A model generated the notes under the pieces. That model did not search any database. It saw nothing but the letters and a program-made list of their open reading frames with translations, and was not told the DNA's origin. From contig DEXR01000007.1 in assembly GCA_002364245.1 (NCBI GenBank), positions 6,284 to 56,289 on the forward strand: a stretch of DNA of 50,006 nt, read 5' to 3'. This DNA is from Flavobacteriaceae bacterium UBA3179 (GTDB taxonomy: Bacteria > Bacteroidota > Bacteroidia > Flavobacteriales > Flavobacteriaceae). A program made the position numbers and the translations under genes. Below, in pieces: positions 29,124-37,327 of the stretch (the stretch's first letter is position 1; each line of letters starts with the position of its first letter).

Positions 29124-30815
29124 ATGTCTGACGATAAAAAAGTAATTTTCTCTATGTCCGGTGTAACTAAGACGTTTCCAAGCGCGCAGACACCGGTACT
29201 TAAAAACATTTATTTAAGCTTCTTTTACGGTGCCAAGATTGGTATTTTAGGATTGAACGGAAGCGGTAAATCTACTTTATTAAAGATTATCGCTGGGAAA
29301 GACCAGAATTATCAAGGTGATGTAGTATTCGCGCCCAATTACAGTGTAGGGATGTTAGAGCAAGAACCCGAACTGGACGAAAACAAAACCGTGATGGAAG
29401 TGGTGAAAGAAGGTGTAAAGGAAGTGGTTGATGTTCTAGATGAATACAATAAGATTAATGATATGTTCGGCCTACCGGAAGTCTATGAAGATGCTGATAA
29501 AATGCAGGAGTTGATGGATAAGCAAGCCAAACTACAAGATAAAATAGACGCGACCAATGCGTGGGAGTTGGACACTAAGCTAGAAATAGCGATGGATGCG
29601 TTGCGTACGCCTGAGAAAGACAAAAAGATAAGCGTCCTTTCTGGTGGGGAACGCCGTCGAGTTGCTTTATGTCGATTATTGTTACAGCAACCAGACGTGT
29701 TACTACTCGATGAACCTACTAACCACTTGGATGCAGAAAGTGTACACTGGTTAGAACACCATTTAGCACAATATAAAGGGACAGTAATTGCCGTAACGCA
29801 CGATAGATATTTCTTGGATAACGTAGCCGGTTGGATATTAGAATTAGACCGTGGCGAAGGTATTCCATGGAAAGGAAACTACTCGTCTTGGTTAGACCAA
29901 AAGTCTAAGCGTATGGCGCAAGAACAGAAGCAAGCTAGTAAACGTCAAAAAACATTGGAACGCGAGCTAGAGTGGGTAAAGATGGCCCCAAAAGGACGTC
30001 AGTCTAAACAGAAGGCACGTTTAAATAATTACGATAAATTATTAAGCCAAGATCAAAGCAAACTTGAAGATAAGTTAGAAATTTATATCCCGAACGGTCC
30101 TCGTTTAGGAACCAATGTGATTGAAGCCAAAGGCGTTTCAAAAGCATTTGATGATAAATTATTGTACGACGATCTTAACTTTAAGTTACCACAAGCTGGA
30201 ATTGTAGGTATTATAGGTCCCAATGGTGCAGGTAAAACCACCATCTTTAAAATGATTATGGATGAGATTGAGCCTGATAAAGGTACTTTTGAAGTAGGGG
30301 AAACGGCAAAGATCGCCTATGTAGATCAGTCGCATTCCAATATTGATCCTGAAAAGAGCATTTGGCAAAACTTTAGTGACGGACAAGAATTAGTAATGAT
30401 GGGTGGTAAGCAAGTGAATAGCCGTGCCTACTTAAGTCGTTTTAATTTTAGTGGTAGTGAACAAAATAAAACTGTTTCCAAACTATCTGGGGGGGAACGT
30501 AACCGTTTGCACTTAGCCATGACTCTTAAAGAAGAAGGGAATGTTCTTTTACTTGATGAGCCAACAAATGATTTAGATGTGAACACGCTACGTGCACTTG
30601 AAGAAGGGTTAGAAAACTTCGCAGGCTGTGCTGTAGTAATATCTCACGACCGTTGGTTCTTAGACCGTATTTGTACGCATATCTTAGCGTTTGAAGGAAA
30701 TAGTGAAGTGTATTTCTTTGAAGGTGGCTTTAGTGACTACGAAGAAAACAAAAAGAAACGTTTGGGTGGCGATGTGATGCCAAAACGAATTAAATACAAG
30801 AAGTTAATTCGATAA
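29124..30815 (+). CDS. ettA: Energy-dependent translational throttle protein EttA (ABC-F ATPase)
   Basis: 563 residues, two ABC cassettes and no membrane segments. First Walker A GLNGSGKST (43-51), signature LSGGERRR and Walker B VLLLDEPTNHLD; second Walker A GPNGAGKTT (365-373), signature LSGGERNR and LLLDEPTNDLD. The linker between them carries the basic tRNA-contacting segment (SKRQKTLERELEWVKMAPKG, about 273-292), and the first cassette has the arm-like insertion (about 95-150). EttA binds the ribosomal E site and gates the first elongation steps according to energy state. The length and motifs fit EttA better than Uup or other ABC-F proteins. Confidence 0.95.
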   Translation: MSDDKKVIFSMSGVTKTFPSAQTPVLKNIYLSFFYGAKIGILGLNGSGKSTLLKIIAGKDQNYQGDVVFAPNYSVGMLEQEPELDENKTVMEVVKEGVKEVVDVLDEYNKINDMFGLPEVYEDADKMQELMDKQAKLQDKIDATNAWELDTKLEIAMDALRTPEKDKKISVLSGGERRRVALCRLLLQQPDVLLLDEPTNHLDAESVHWLEHHLAQYKGTVIAVTHDRYFLDNVAGWILELDRGEGIPWKGNYSSWLDQKSKRMAQEQKQASKRQKTLERELEWVKMAPKGRQSKQKARLNNYDKLLSQDQSKLEDKLEIYIPNGPRLGTNVIEAKGVSKAFDDKLLYDDLNFKLPQAGIVGIIGPNGAGKTTIFKMIMDEIEPDKGTFEVGETAKIAYVDQSHSNIDPEKSIWQNFSDGQELVMMGGKQVNSRAYLSRFNFSGSEQNKTVSKLSGGERNRLHLAMTLKEEGNVLLLDEPTNDLDVNTLRALEEGLENFAGCAVVISHDRWFLDRICTHILAFEGNSEVYFFEGGFSDYEENKKKRLGGDVMPKRIKYKKLIR

Positions 30816-30865
30816 TCTGAATAGTTTTTCTGTAAACGAAAGATTAGTTATAACATATTTAATAA

Positions 30866-30975
30866 CTAAAGCTGTCCGGTTGAGCGCAGTCTAAACCTAC
30901 TGAGTGCTACACATAAGTAGTTCTCGACTTTAGTTTATCCTGAGAGAAGCCGAAGGACTCGAACAGACAGTAATA
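30866..30975. repeat. Palindromic intergenic element C between ettA and the Asp-box gene
   Basis: The gap holds GC-richer DNA than its flanks, with short inverted pieces: CTACT/AGTAG around a 14-base loop, and outer ends CTGTCCGG and CTCGAACAG that pair partly. Phrases such as AGTTCTCGACT and GAAGCCGAAGGACTCGAAC are of the type found many times in flavobacterial intergenic regions. It lies between two convergent genes and could also end their transcripts. The resemblance to copies A and B is slight. Confidence 0.45.
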
Positions 30976-30997
30976 ATACTGTAAATTCCTTCTTATT

Positions 30998-33541
30998 TTA
31001 CTTCACCACAAACTGTTTTGAAATAGCTTTTTCTTCTGAAATAATTCGTATAAAATAAATTCCGGAAGGTAAATCAGCAATTGAAAAAGATTGTTGGCTT
31101 GATGCTTCTAAAGAACCTGAAAACAAATTTTTTACGTTTCGTCCTGTGTTATCATATACTGTAATAGAGCCCTCGCTGGTTAACGAATGACGTATATTTA
31201 ATTCTGTAGTAGCAGGAACAGGGTAGAGTGTTACTTCTTCTTCCGTAACAGTGTAATTTTCAGTTCCTAATATAATGGTGCTAATGTCATAACTATGAAT
31301 AGACCGCCCATACGTTCCTGCGTATAAAGTTTGGGTAGGTTCGTGTATTTTTAAGTCGCGGGTAAGCGTCATAGGCAATTCGTTTCCTAATACGGTCCAA
31401 TTGGCGCCATCGTTTTCAGAATACCAAACATTCACATCGGTAGCCACAAATAGTAGGCTTTCATCTGCTGTTAGTATAAGATCATTAACAGGTATTTCTG
31501 GTAAGTTTCCTGAAATGTCAATCCAATTTTGTCCGCCGTCTTCTGTTTTAAATACGTGAGGAGTATAGTCTAATCTATTGTAGCCCGAAAATGTTACATA
31601 TGCAACCATATCATCACTAGGCGAAATCGCTACTGAAGTCACATATCGGTCTGGAAGGCTAGCACTTATATTTTCCCACGTATCACCTCCATCAAACGTT
31701 ACGTTCACGTTTCCGTCATCGCTACCGGTATAAATGGTTTCTAAATTTAAATACGAAGGCGCTATCGCTGTCAAGGTTCCGTAGGTAAGTGAACCACTTG
31801 GGTGTTGGCCATTTGTGAGATCTGGGCTAATGGGCGACCAAAATGCTGCATGGGTAGAGGAATATAAGCGTTGGGTTCCGTAGTACACCATTTCCGTATT
31901 AAAAGGCGAAATTACTACTGGCGTATTCCAATTGTTTCGGTCGCTGCCACTAATACCGCTAGTTGCATTTGAAAAAGAAGCGCCTCCATTGGTGGAACGC
32001 CCTAAATTTCCATATTGCGATTCTACATATATATAATTATTGTCTACTGGGTCAATCCCTACGTGAAAACCATCACCTCCCCAAACTGCTTCCCAATCAT
32101 CAGTGCTGGCAGTTGTGGTTCTAATGGTATTGTTATCTTGGGTGCCACCATATAGATTTTGTGGTGCTAAATTATCTACTTCGATATTGTAAAACTGTGT
32201 AATGGGTAGGTTTTCAAACTTCGTCCAATTATTTCCACCATTCTGTGAAATATAAGCCCCACCATCGTTTCCTGCTAAGAGAAAATCATTGTTATTGGTA
32301 GAATATTCCAAGGCGTGGTGATCTACATGCATCCCGCTGATGTTACTCCAACTATCACCGCTGTTGTTACTTCTGGCTAACTGAAACCCAATCACCCAAA
32401 CCGTTTCCGGATCGGTAGGATCTACACGTACATTCCCAAAATACCATCCAAAACTGGAATCGATACCTGTTAAAGCACCTAATGTAACTAGATTCCACGT
32501 ATCTCCATTGTCGGTAGATTTATATAAACCATTAAACTCGTTGGTTATTTCATTGGTAGTAAAACGTGCATATATAGTTGATGGGTCTGAAGCCGATACA
32601 GCCAAGCCAATACGCCCAGTTTGCGTAGAAGGGGCAGGTAAACCATTGCTAGCTCCCAGCTCTTCCCAAGTATCACCTCCATCCATAGAACGGTGGATGG
32701 CTGAGGTAACCCCCGCATAATCCCGTTGCCAAGGTTGACGAGTACGTTCCCACATAGCGGCATACAGTATATCGGTATTTTGTGGGTTCATCGCTACATC
32801 AATAGCAGCAGTAGAATCCGTTACGTGTAATACTTGCTCCCAATCTGTTCCGCCATTGGTAGTACGGTAGACCCCGCGCTCTGGATTATGACCGTATAAT
32901 GTTCCGGTAGCAGCTACAAACAGACGGTCAGGGTCGGTAGGGTCCACAGCGATACGCCCAATATGCTGACTCTCCGCAAGACCAATGTTGCTCCAAGTGG
33001 CACCCGCATCATTAGAGCGATAGACACCATCCCCAAAGAACGCACCCGAGTTGGAGCTACCGTTTGCTTCTCCGGTTCCTACATATATAATGTTAGCATT
33101 AGAGGGGGCGATGGCAAGATCACCAATAGACATAGGGCCTTCTTCATCAAAAATAGGTGACCAATTAGCACCTTGATCAGTTGTTTTAAAAACCCCTCCA
33201 GTGGCTGCGGCAACATAAAGTACATCGTCACTATCTGGCGAAATGGCTACATCGGTTATTCTACCACCAGTATTTAAAGGGCCTGCTAAGGTCCAATCAC
33301 TTCCGTTTAGATTTCTATTATTTACTATCGATTGTACACGTGTTTTGGCTTTTTGTAAAGCCGATACATCTATGTAATTATCGGGGTAAGCGCGTTGGTA
33401 ATACATCCAGTCGCTGGGGTATTCTTCAAAATAGGCTTCCGTTTCGTTTATACGGGCTTCTGGTTCTGTTTCCGAAAAGACCAAAATATAAGTAAGTATA
33501 GAGCTAATGGCAACTAATAATAGGAAGTAAAAAGTTTTCAT
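30998..33541 (-). CDS. T9SS-exported Asp-box (sialidase/VPS10-like) beta-propeller protein
   Basis: 847 residues. N-terminal signal or anchor helix (about 4-23), then many Asp-box repeats of the form S/T-x-D-x-G-x-x-W: TTDQGANW, SNDAGATW, SMDGGDTW, STDNGDTW, SNNSGDSW, TFDGGDTW, TEDGGQNW, SENDGANW. Together these build two beta-propellers like those in sortilin/VPS10 and sialidases. A T9SS type A sorting domain (about 770-847, VTLYPVPATTELNI to the end) predicts secretion through type IX. No sialidase catalytic set was identified, so ligand binding is the safer guess. It is transcribed away from a divergent lipoprotein gene. Confidence 0.9.
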   Translation of the reverse strand: MKTFYFLLLVAISSILTYILVFSETEPEARINETEAYFEEYPSDWMYYQRAYPDNYIDVSALQKAKTRVQSIVNNRNLNGSDWTLAGPLNTGGRITDVAISPDSDDVLYVAAATGGVFKTTDQGANWSPIFDEEGPMSIGDLAIAPSNANIIYVGTGEANGSSNSGAFFGDGVYRSNDAGATWSNIGLAESQHIGRIAVDPTDPDRLFVAATGTLYGHNPERGVYRTTNGGTDWEQVLHVTDSTAAIDVAMNPQNTDILYAAMWERTRQPWQRDYAGVTSAIHRSMDGGDTWEELGASNGLPAPSTQTGRIGLAVSASDPSTIYARFTTNEITNEFNGLYKSTDNGDTWNLVTLGALTGIDSSFGWYFGNVRVDPTDPETVWVIGFQLARSNNSGDSWSNISGMHVDHHALEYSTNNNDFLLAGNDGGAYISQNGGNNWTKFENLPITQFYNIEVDNLAPQNLYGGTQDNNTIRTTTASTDDWEAVWGGDGFHVGIDPVDNNYIYVESQYGNLGRSTNGGASFSNATSGISGSDRNNWNTPVVISPFNTEMVYYGTQRLYSSTHAAFWSPISPDLTNGQHPSGSLTYGTLTAIAPSYLNLETIYTGSDDGNVNVTFDGGDTWENISASLPDRYVTSVAISPSDDMVAYVTFSGYNRLDYTPHVFKTEDGGQNWIDISGNLPEIPVNDLILTADESLLFVATDVNVWYSENDGANWTVLGNELPMTLTRDLKIHEPTQTLYAGTYGRSIHSYDISTIILGTENYTVTEEEVTLYPVPATTELNIRHSLTSEGSITVYDNTGRNVKNLFSGSLEASSQQSFSIADLPSGIYFIRIISEEKAISKQFVVK

Positions 33542-33665
33542 AAGTAGTAGTTAAAATTCTAAATTCATTTAAAAATACTATAAATTAGCCTATTATAGTG
33601 TTAAACCTGATATGTGATTTTTAGTTTAATAAGTGAAATGAAGTATCTATCAACAAACCAACCTT

Positions 33666-34091
33666 ATGTTTAAAAAGTATTTTCTTGTAGTAATCTTACT
33701 ATCGCTTTTTACCGCTTGCGGCAGTAAAAAACAGACTGCTGAGGTTACCCTCGGTACCGAGCAGACCGTTGCCTATAAAAGTTTGGGCAATGGCGTAGCT
33801 GCTATTTCGTTGCTCTTTTTTAAAAACAATACTTTCCAGTTGAATTTTAAAAGCATCCCTCAACCGGAAACCAATGACAAACCCGTAGTACGCTCCGAAA
33901 AAGGAACATATATAGGGGAGGGCAATTGGAAAACACTTCAATTTTTAAGTAAGGGTTTCGATGCCACTGCGTTGTTTGATGCGCAATACAACAACCCTAA
34001 TGAGGTGGAAGTACTGGACAAAAACAGAGTGAAATTAAATACTGAAGAGCAGGCAATTACTATTTGGGGTATTTTATGCGAAAGGGAGTAG
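33666..34091 (+). CDS. Small lipoprotein of unknown function
   Basis: 141 residues. A lipobox LFTACGS puts the lipidated Cys at 18. The mature part looks like a single beta-rich domain, with KGTYIGEGNWKTL near 80-92 and a C-terminal AITIWGILCERE. Some Bacteroidota lipoproteins that resemble copper-resistance NlpE-type domains have a similar 'GxYxGxW' pattern, but I do not recognise the family. It is divergent from the Asp-box gene. Confidence 0.75.
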   Translation: MFKKYFLVVILLSLFTACGSKKQTAEVTLGTEQTVAYKSLGNGVAAISLLFFKNNTFQLNFKSIPQPETNDKPVVRSEKGTYIGEGNWKTLQFLSKGFDATALFDAQYNNPNEVEVLDKNRVKLNTEEQAITIWGILCERE

Positions 34092-34160
34092 TCTATTGCA
34101 ATCCAGCCGTAGTTGATTTTGCAAGTTGTACCATTTGTGTGCCGTTTTCGTGATAAGTTA

Positions 34161-34523
34161 TTATTTACGCAAAATCTTCTCCATCTTTTTACCTTTTGCT
34201 AATTCGTCAACCAATTTATCTAAATAACGAACTTGTTTGGTGAGTGGGTTTTCGATTTCTTCTATTCTATAGCCACAAATAACACCGGTTATTTTAGGAG
34301 CATTCGGGTTTAAGGTTGCTTTATCAAAGAATGTTTTGAAGGTGGCTTTTTCATCGATCATTTCTTGCAGGGCATTCTCGTCAAAACCTGTTAACCATGC
34401 TATTACTTGGTGTAGTTCTTCTTTAGTTCTGTCTTTCCGCTCCACTTTTGTAATGTAATGTGGATATACCGATGCAAATGTCAGTTTTGCCATTCGCTCA
34501 TTGTGTTCGGGTGTAGTTTTCAT
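34161..34523 (-). CDS. DUF2200 family protein
   Basis: 120 residues, near the usual length of DUF2200. The N-terminal MAKLTFASVYPHYITKVERK, then the conserved HQVIAWLTGFDENAL and GVICGYRIEEIENPLTKQVRYLD segments, are diagnostic. No signal peptide or membrane helix, so cytosolic. The function of the family is unknown. It appears monocistronic. Confidence 0.9.
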   Translation of the reverse strand: MKTTPEHNERMAKLTFASVYPHYITKVERKDRTKEELHQVIAWLTGFDENALQEMIDEKATFKTFFDKATLNPNAPKITGVICGYRIEEIENPLTKQVRYLDKLVDELAKGKKMEKILRK

Positions 34524-34681
34524 ACTATTTCAATTGGATTAATTCTCCTTTTCTTTATACAATGTTTTTTTATAATCTCATTGTATCGCTCTTAACTTTT
34601 GTTGCCATGTTTTTGTATCGGTTTCGTATAATATTTTGTAGAGCGGTTTAAGCACCTAATTTAGCAAATACAAACCGAATA

Positions 34682-34700
34682 AAAAATCCGCGAGGATTTT
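34682..34700 (-). terminator. Rho-independent terminator after the two-gene orphan operon
   Basis: Minus strand: AAAATCC, loop TCGC, GGATTTT continuing into TTATT. It lies 32 bases past the stop of the gene ending at 34732. Confidence 0.75.
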
Positions 34701-34731
34701 CGTAAGTAGGCTCGCACTCGCAATAGCTATT

Positions 34732-35331
34732 CTATTCATCGTTAGTGCAAATCTCACAAATACGGAAGCCATATTCTTTTGCTTGCTTAATGTTGGATTT
34801 TCCTATATCAACATCACAATTGCCAAGTCCTTCACATCTTAAATTTGTGTGATAAGCGTAAGCGTCTTTGCTCATACAAATAAATACGGTTAAGAATTCT
34901 AAATTGCTATCAATATAACTATTTAACTTTGAAGGAAATTGAAGTGATATTTTATAATCACTAAAATTGAAACGAATTTTATTATCATTGTTTGTTCTAT
35001 AATTATAAGAAATGTTACTGGAATAATCAGTGCAATATTTAAAATCAAATATTGCCTTCTGTTTTATTTTTTGAATAGCTTTTAAAAACTCTGATTTTGA
35101 TTGAAATTCGATTATAGCATAAATGCCTGTTGTTTCATAAAAACGAATTATTATATCATTGGTTTTTCCATGAAAATAGGGTGTTTTTGAATTACCACTC
35201 GAAAAATACTCTGAATTTTCATAAAGAAATGATTTTAGCTTTTGCGGAGATGTTATGAAATAATTGTAATCAACTTGTTGTGCGAAGCAATTAGCACAAA
35301 CTAATAACATTACTAAAAGATTTAATCGCAT
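34732..35331 (-). CDS. Exported protein of unknown function with Cys/His-rich C-terminal tail
   Basis: 199 residues; signal peptide about 1-18 (ending CFAQ). The body is Asn/Tyr/Lys-rich with no recognised domain. The last 50 residues carry KDAYAYHTNLRCEGLGNC and then FRICEIC: His161, Cys166, Cys172, Cys192 and Cys195. This resembles a tail recurring in Bacteroidota proteins (YHxxxxCxGLxxC ... C), perhaps a small metal-binding or disulfide module. The start overlaps the upstream lipoprotein gene by 10 bases, so they form an operon. The coding region is noticeably AT-rich, suggesting recent transfer. Confidence 0.75.
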   Translation of the reverse strand: MRLNLLVMLLVCANCFAQQVDYNYFITSPQKLKSFLYENSEYFSSGNSKTPYFHGKTNDIIIRFYETTGIYAIIEFQSKSEFLKAIQKIKQKAIFDFKYCTDYSSNISYNYRTNNDNKIRFNFSDYKISLQFPSKLNSYIDSNLEFLTVFICMSKDAYAYHTNLRCEGLGNCDVDIGKSNIKQAKEYGFRICEICTNDE

Positions 35332-35771
35332 AATGATTGGATTTTATATATCATACCATACGGAGATTCTTCCATTCCAATGTAAAAACTGTTATCATAT
35401 AGCTGGTATTTTAGAGATGTTTTTCCATTATCATTTTCATCAGTTGCTGTACCCAAAAACGTTCCATTATCTTTAATAAAATTATAAATATCTGGATTGT
35501 TAGTTCCTAAGTAATAATAATTTTTAAAATCGTATGTATTTATAGTAATTATATCCTTGTACTTACTAAAAGATTGATATGTTCTAATACCATTTATGGA
35601 GCCTTTACTTTCAAAATTTCCTGTTTGTAATAAATATGAATCAATACTATGTTTTTCACACTTTCTTGTTTCTAGTTTTGCAAAAAGGGTAAGTGAATAT
35701 GAAAGCTTCTTAGAGCTACCACAACCAATTAATAGCATACTTATAATAATTGTTAAAGATATTTTTTTCAT
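35322..35771 (-). CDS. Lipoprotein of unknown function
   Basis: 149 residues from ATG 35771, chosen because MKKISLTIIISMLLIGCGSS is a clean lipoprotein signal (Cys17); the frame is open further up to 35807 but the extra 12 residues spoil the signal. The mature part is Tyr/Asn-rich, with SINGIRTYQSFSKYKD and SPYGMIYKIQ segments, and no recognised domain. Overlaps the start of the next gene by 10 bases. AT-rich like its partner; both look accessory. Confidence 0.72.
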   Translation of the reverse strand: MKKISLTIIISMLLIGCGSSKKLSYSLTLFAKLETRKCEKHSIDSYLLQTGNFESKGSINGIRTYQSFSKYKDIITINTYDFKNYYYLGTNNPDIYNFIKDNGTFLGTATDENDNGKTSLKYQLYDNSFYIGMEESPYGMIYKIQSLCD

Positions 35772-35807
35772 AAATTTTGTTAGCTGATTTATACCGATAC
35801 CTTTCAT

Positions 35808-36448
35808 GTATTAGAAAGTTTATTTGGCCTGATATAATTAATACACGTTAAAAAGTGTATTCAATTCAATAATTAAATAGGGGAGTACCCTTCAAATATA
35901 CTCAAAAAACCCAAACCATAAAATCATACTTCTTGTGTACTAATTCTTGCCTCTTGACACTTGACTCTTGGCTTTTGTTTCTTGTCATTCCAAAACACCC
36001 TATTTATTAACCTACCCATATACCAACCAGCCCTCCAATACTCCAACGTTGTAGCAATCTAATTGTTTAACCCTAGTAACCTCACACTACCAAAACTACA
36101 ACAACCCATTAAAACTTCCAATATGCTGTAACCAATTGATAACAAATGACGGCGTTTGACGACCTTTGACTGAGTCTGCTATCTGTTGCAGTTGTATAAT
36201 GGTATATGACGGCCGTTGCATTCAACTGCATTCAGTTGATGACGGTTGCAGACTTTACACCAAGTTATAGGGGTTTTGTTCGGGGTTCCTTCGGGGATCC
36301 TTCGGGAACGGGTATGGTCTATTTTCCGAAAAAGGACGTTTTACGAACAAAGCCCGAAGCAACCTCAATTAATACCAAAAGAAAAGCCTTTAAATTAGAG
36401 TGTTTATAGGCAACTTTTAAGCATATGTAGGATAGTAATACTTCTTTT
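35808..36448. other. Gene-poor, repeat-rich 640-base stretch
   Basis: No convincing gene. Contents in order: ATACAC-loop-GTGTAT hairpin (35851-35870); a low-complexity run of CTTGACnCTTG-type units (35950-35985); a C-rich, G-poor segment on the plus strand (36000-36120); three tGACGG units (about 36147, 36208, 36240) alternating with TTGCAGTTG, TGCATTCA and CAACTGCATTCAGTTG, the last an inverted repeat; and the near-palindrome GGTTCCTTCGGGGATCC plus TTCGGGAACG (36284-36310). A 67-codon open frame (36206-36409) runs through the repeats but has no protein-like start or composition. It looks like the remains of a mobile or dispersed element. Confidence 0.5.
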
Positions 36449-37252
36449 TTATTGATTAGGATACCAATCTAATTGGGTTACGGTAATAGATTGGTCTCCT
36501 TTATTTACCAAATCTTTAAACTTGCTAACATCGCTTAAGCCTTCTGTCCCTCTAAAGTGGTAAGGATATACAACTTTGGGTTTAAAAGCCAACACCGCTT
36601 CAGCGGCTTTGTCAACTGGCATGGTGTAAGGTAAGTTCATACACACAAAGGCAATGTCGATATTGCTTAGGTTACGCATTTCTGGGATGTCTTCCGTGTC
36701 GCCAGAAATATAAACGCGCTTGTCATCTTTTTCAAGAATATAGCCATTACCGCGCCCTTTTTCATGAAATTTCAAGGCCTCTTCGCGTAGGTTATACATT
36801 GGGATGGCCTCTATGGCAATATTAGAATGTATCGCACTTTCACCATTGTTCATCACCTGTACTTTATCTTGAAGGTCTTTTGGCAGCTTGTCGGCTACGG
36901 CTTGTGGGGCAATTAGCTTTGTTTTATCGGTTAATACGACCTGAATGGTTTCGGCATTCATATGGTCGCCGTGAATATCGGTTACCAATATTATATTTGG
37001 ACTTGGCCGTCCTTCAAAAGCTTCGGCACCACCAACAGGATCAACATATAATACAGTATCATCCCATTGCAGCACCATCGTGGCGTGCTCAATAGGGGTG
37101 ATGTTTATAAAATCTTCGGAAGCAGGTTTATCCATGGTTTCTGGTTGTTCTATTTCCGCAGTCATGGGAGTTTCTTCCGTTTTCTTCTTTTCTGAATTGT
37201 TACAGGCTGCAAAAAACAGCACCGTTAGGGTAAGTAAAAATATACGTTTCAT
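36449..37252 (-). CDS. MBL-fold hydrolase lipoprotein
   Basis: 267 residues from ATG 37252, which gives a clean lipoprotein signal (lipobox FFAAC, Cys17); an upstream start at 37288 would bury it. After an acidic linker (20-48) comes a UlaG-like MBL domain. Its metal motif is TDIHGDH: Asp92, His94, Asp96 and His97, so the first His of HxHxDH is Asp, as in several relatives. Further ligands are likely in YISGDTEDIP and YPYHFRGTEG. It probably hydrolyses an unknown substrate in the periplasm or at the outer membrane. Confidence 0.87.
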   Translation of the reverse strand: MKRIFLLTLTVLFFAACNNSEKKKTEETPMTAEIEQPETMDKPASEDFINITPIEHATMVLQWDDTVLYVDPVGGAEAFEGRPSPNIILVTDIHGDHMNAETIQVVLTDKTKLIAPQAVADKLPKDLQDKVQVMNNGESAIHSNIAIEAIPMYNLREEALKFHEKGRGNGYILEKDDKRVYISGDTEDIPEMRNLSNIDIAFVCMNLPYTMPVDKAAEAVLAFKPKVVYPYHFRGTEGLSDVSKFKDLVNKGDQSITVTQLDWYPNQ

Positions 37253-37327
37253 AATACTTCTTTTTTCCGAAGGTACTATAAAGCGCATACTTTTAATGGC
37301 TGTTTTACACTATTTTAAGAGTTTAAT

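Noticed and set aside
35950..35985. CRISPR-like repeats in the CTTGAC-rich run
   Set aside because: Units are short, irregular and lack spacers of constant length; no cas genes are present.
36206..36409. 67-codon open frame as a real protein gene
   Set aside because: It runs through short DNA repeats and a near-palindrome, lacks a plausible translation start, and matches no domain I know; described as part of the repeat-rich stretch instead.
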